Source: an uncultured Veillonella sp.
Lineage (GTDB): Bacteria > Bacillota > Negativicutes > Veillonellales > Veillonellaceae
Direction: 5' to 3'
Assembly: GCA_900766125.1 (NCBI GenBank)
Contig: CAAFUD010000246.1
Coordinates: forward strand, 1 to 6,152
DNA: 6,152 nucleotides
This document shows positions 6,144 through 6,152 of this stretch, in pieces. Positions within the stretch are counted from its first letter, which is position 1; each line of letters starts with the position of its first letter. A model generated the notes under the pieces. That model saw only the letters and a program-made list of their open reading frames with translations. It did not search any database and had not been told where the DNA came from. The position numbers were made by a program, and so were the translations under genes.

Positions 6144-6152
6144 GGAAGAGGA
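6144..6152 (+). promoter_or_regulatory. Probable ribosome binding site of a gene beginning just past the window
   Basis: The window ends in GGAAGAGGA, a purine-rich Shine-Dalgarno-like sequence. No start codon follows within the window. No terminator is visible after the stop at 6097, so the next gene may continue the same operon or have its own promoter. Confidence 0.5.

Overview
The window looks like chromosome from a low-GC, Gram-positive-related bacterium. Three things suggest this: strong AGGAGG-type ribosome binding sites, sigma-70-like promoters, and a single-chain PurL of the clostridial/Negativicutes type. A Veillonella-like member of the Negativicutes is my best guess. It rests on protein character and codon use, not on any search. 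Everything here reads as core chromosome: there is no mobile element, CRISPR array, tRNA or rRNA.

Layout. Positions 1-3175 (minus strand) hold the first 1,058 codons of purL, the de novo purine enzyme FGAM synthase. The gene runs off the left edge inside its glutaminase domain. Positions 3176-3443 are a divergent intergenic region with the purL promoter and several palindromes. Positions 3444-4349 (plus) encode a LysR-type regulator, closed by a clear rho-independent terminator. Positions 4399-4596 hold a promoter and a short leader for xpt (4597-5172), the purine-salvage enzyme xanthine phosphoribosyltransferase. Two small genes follow closely (5199-5648 and 5657-6097). They encode paralogous acidic proteins that resemble the YbjN family. 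The last 55 bases end in a probable ribosome binding site for another gene just outside the window.

How it fits together. De novo synthesis (PurL) and salvage (Xpt) of purines flank a LysR regulator whose gene is divergent from purL. The shared purL/lysR control region carries twin TTCATGAA palindromes and palindromes lying over the purL promoter. The sequence allows, but does not prove, that this regulator controls purL. No guanine riboswitch is visible ahead of xpt or purL, and both predicted leaders are too short for one. The only match to the Bacillus PurR operator consensus (PurBox) lies in the last 30 bases, ahead of the next gene. The least explained part is the tandem pair of YbjN-like genes co-directional with xpt.
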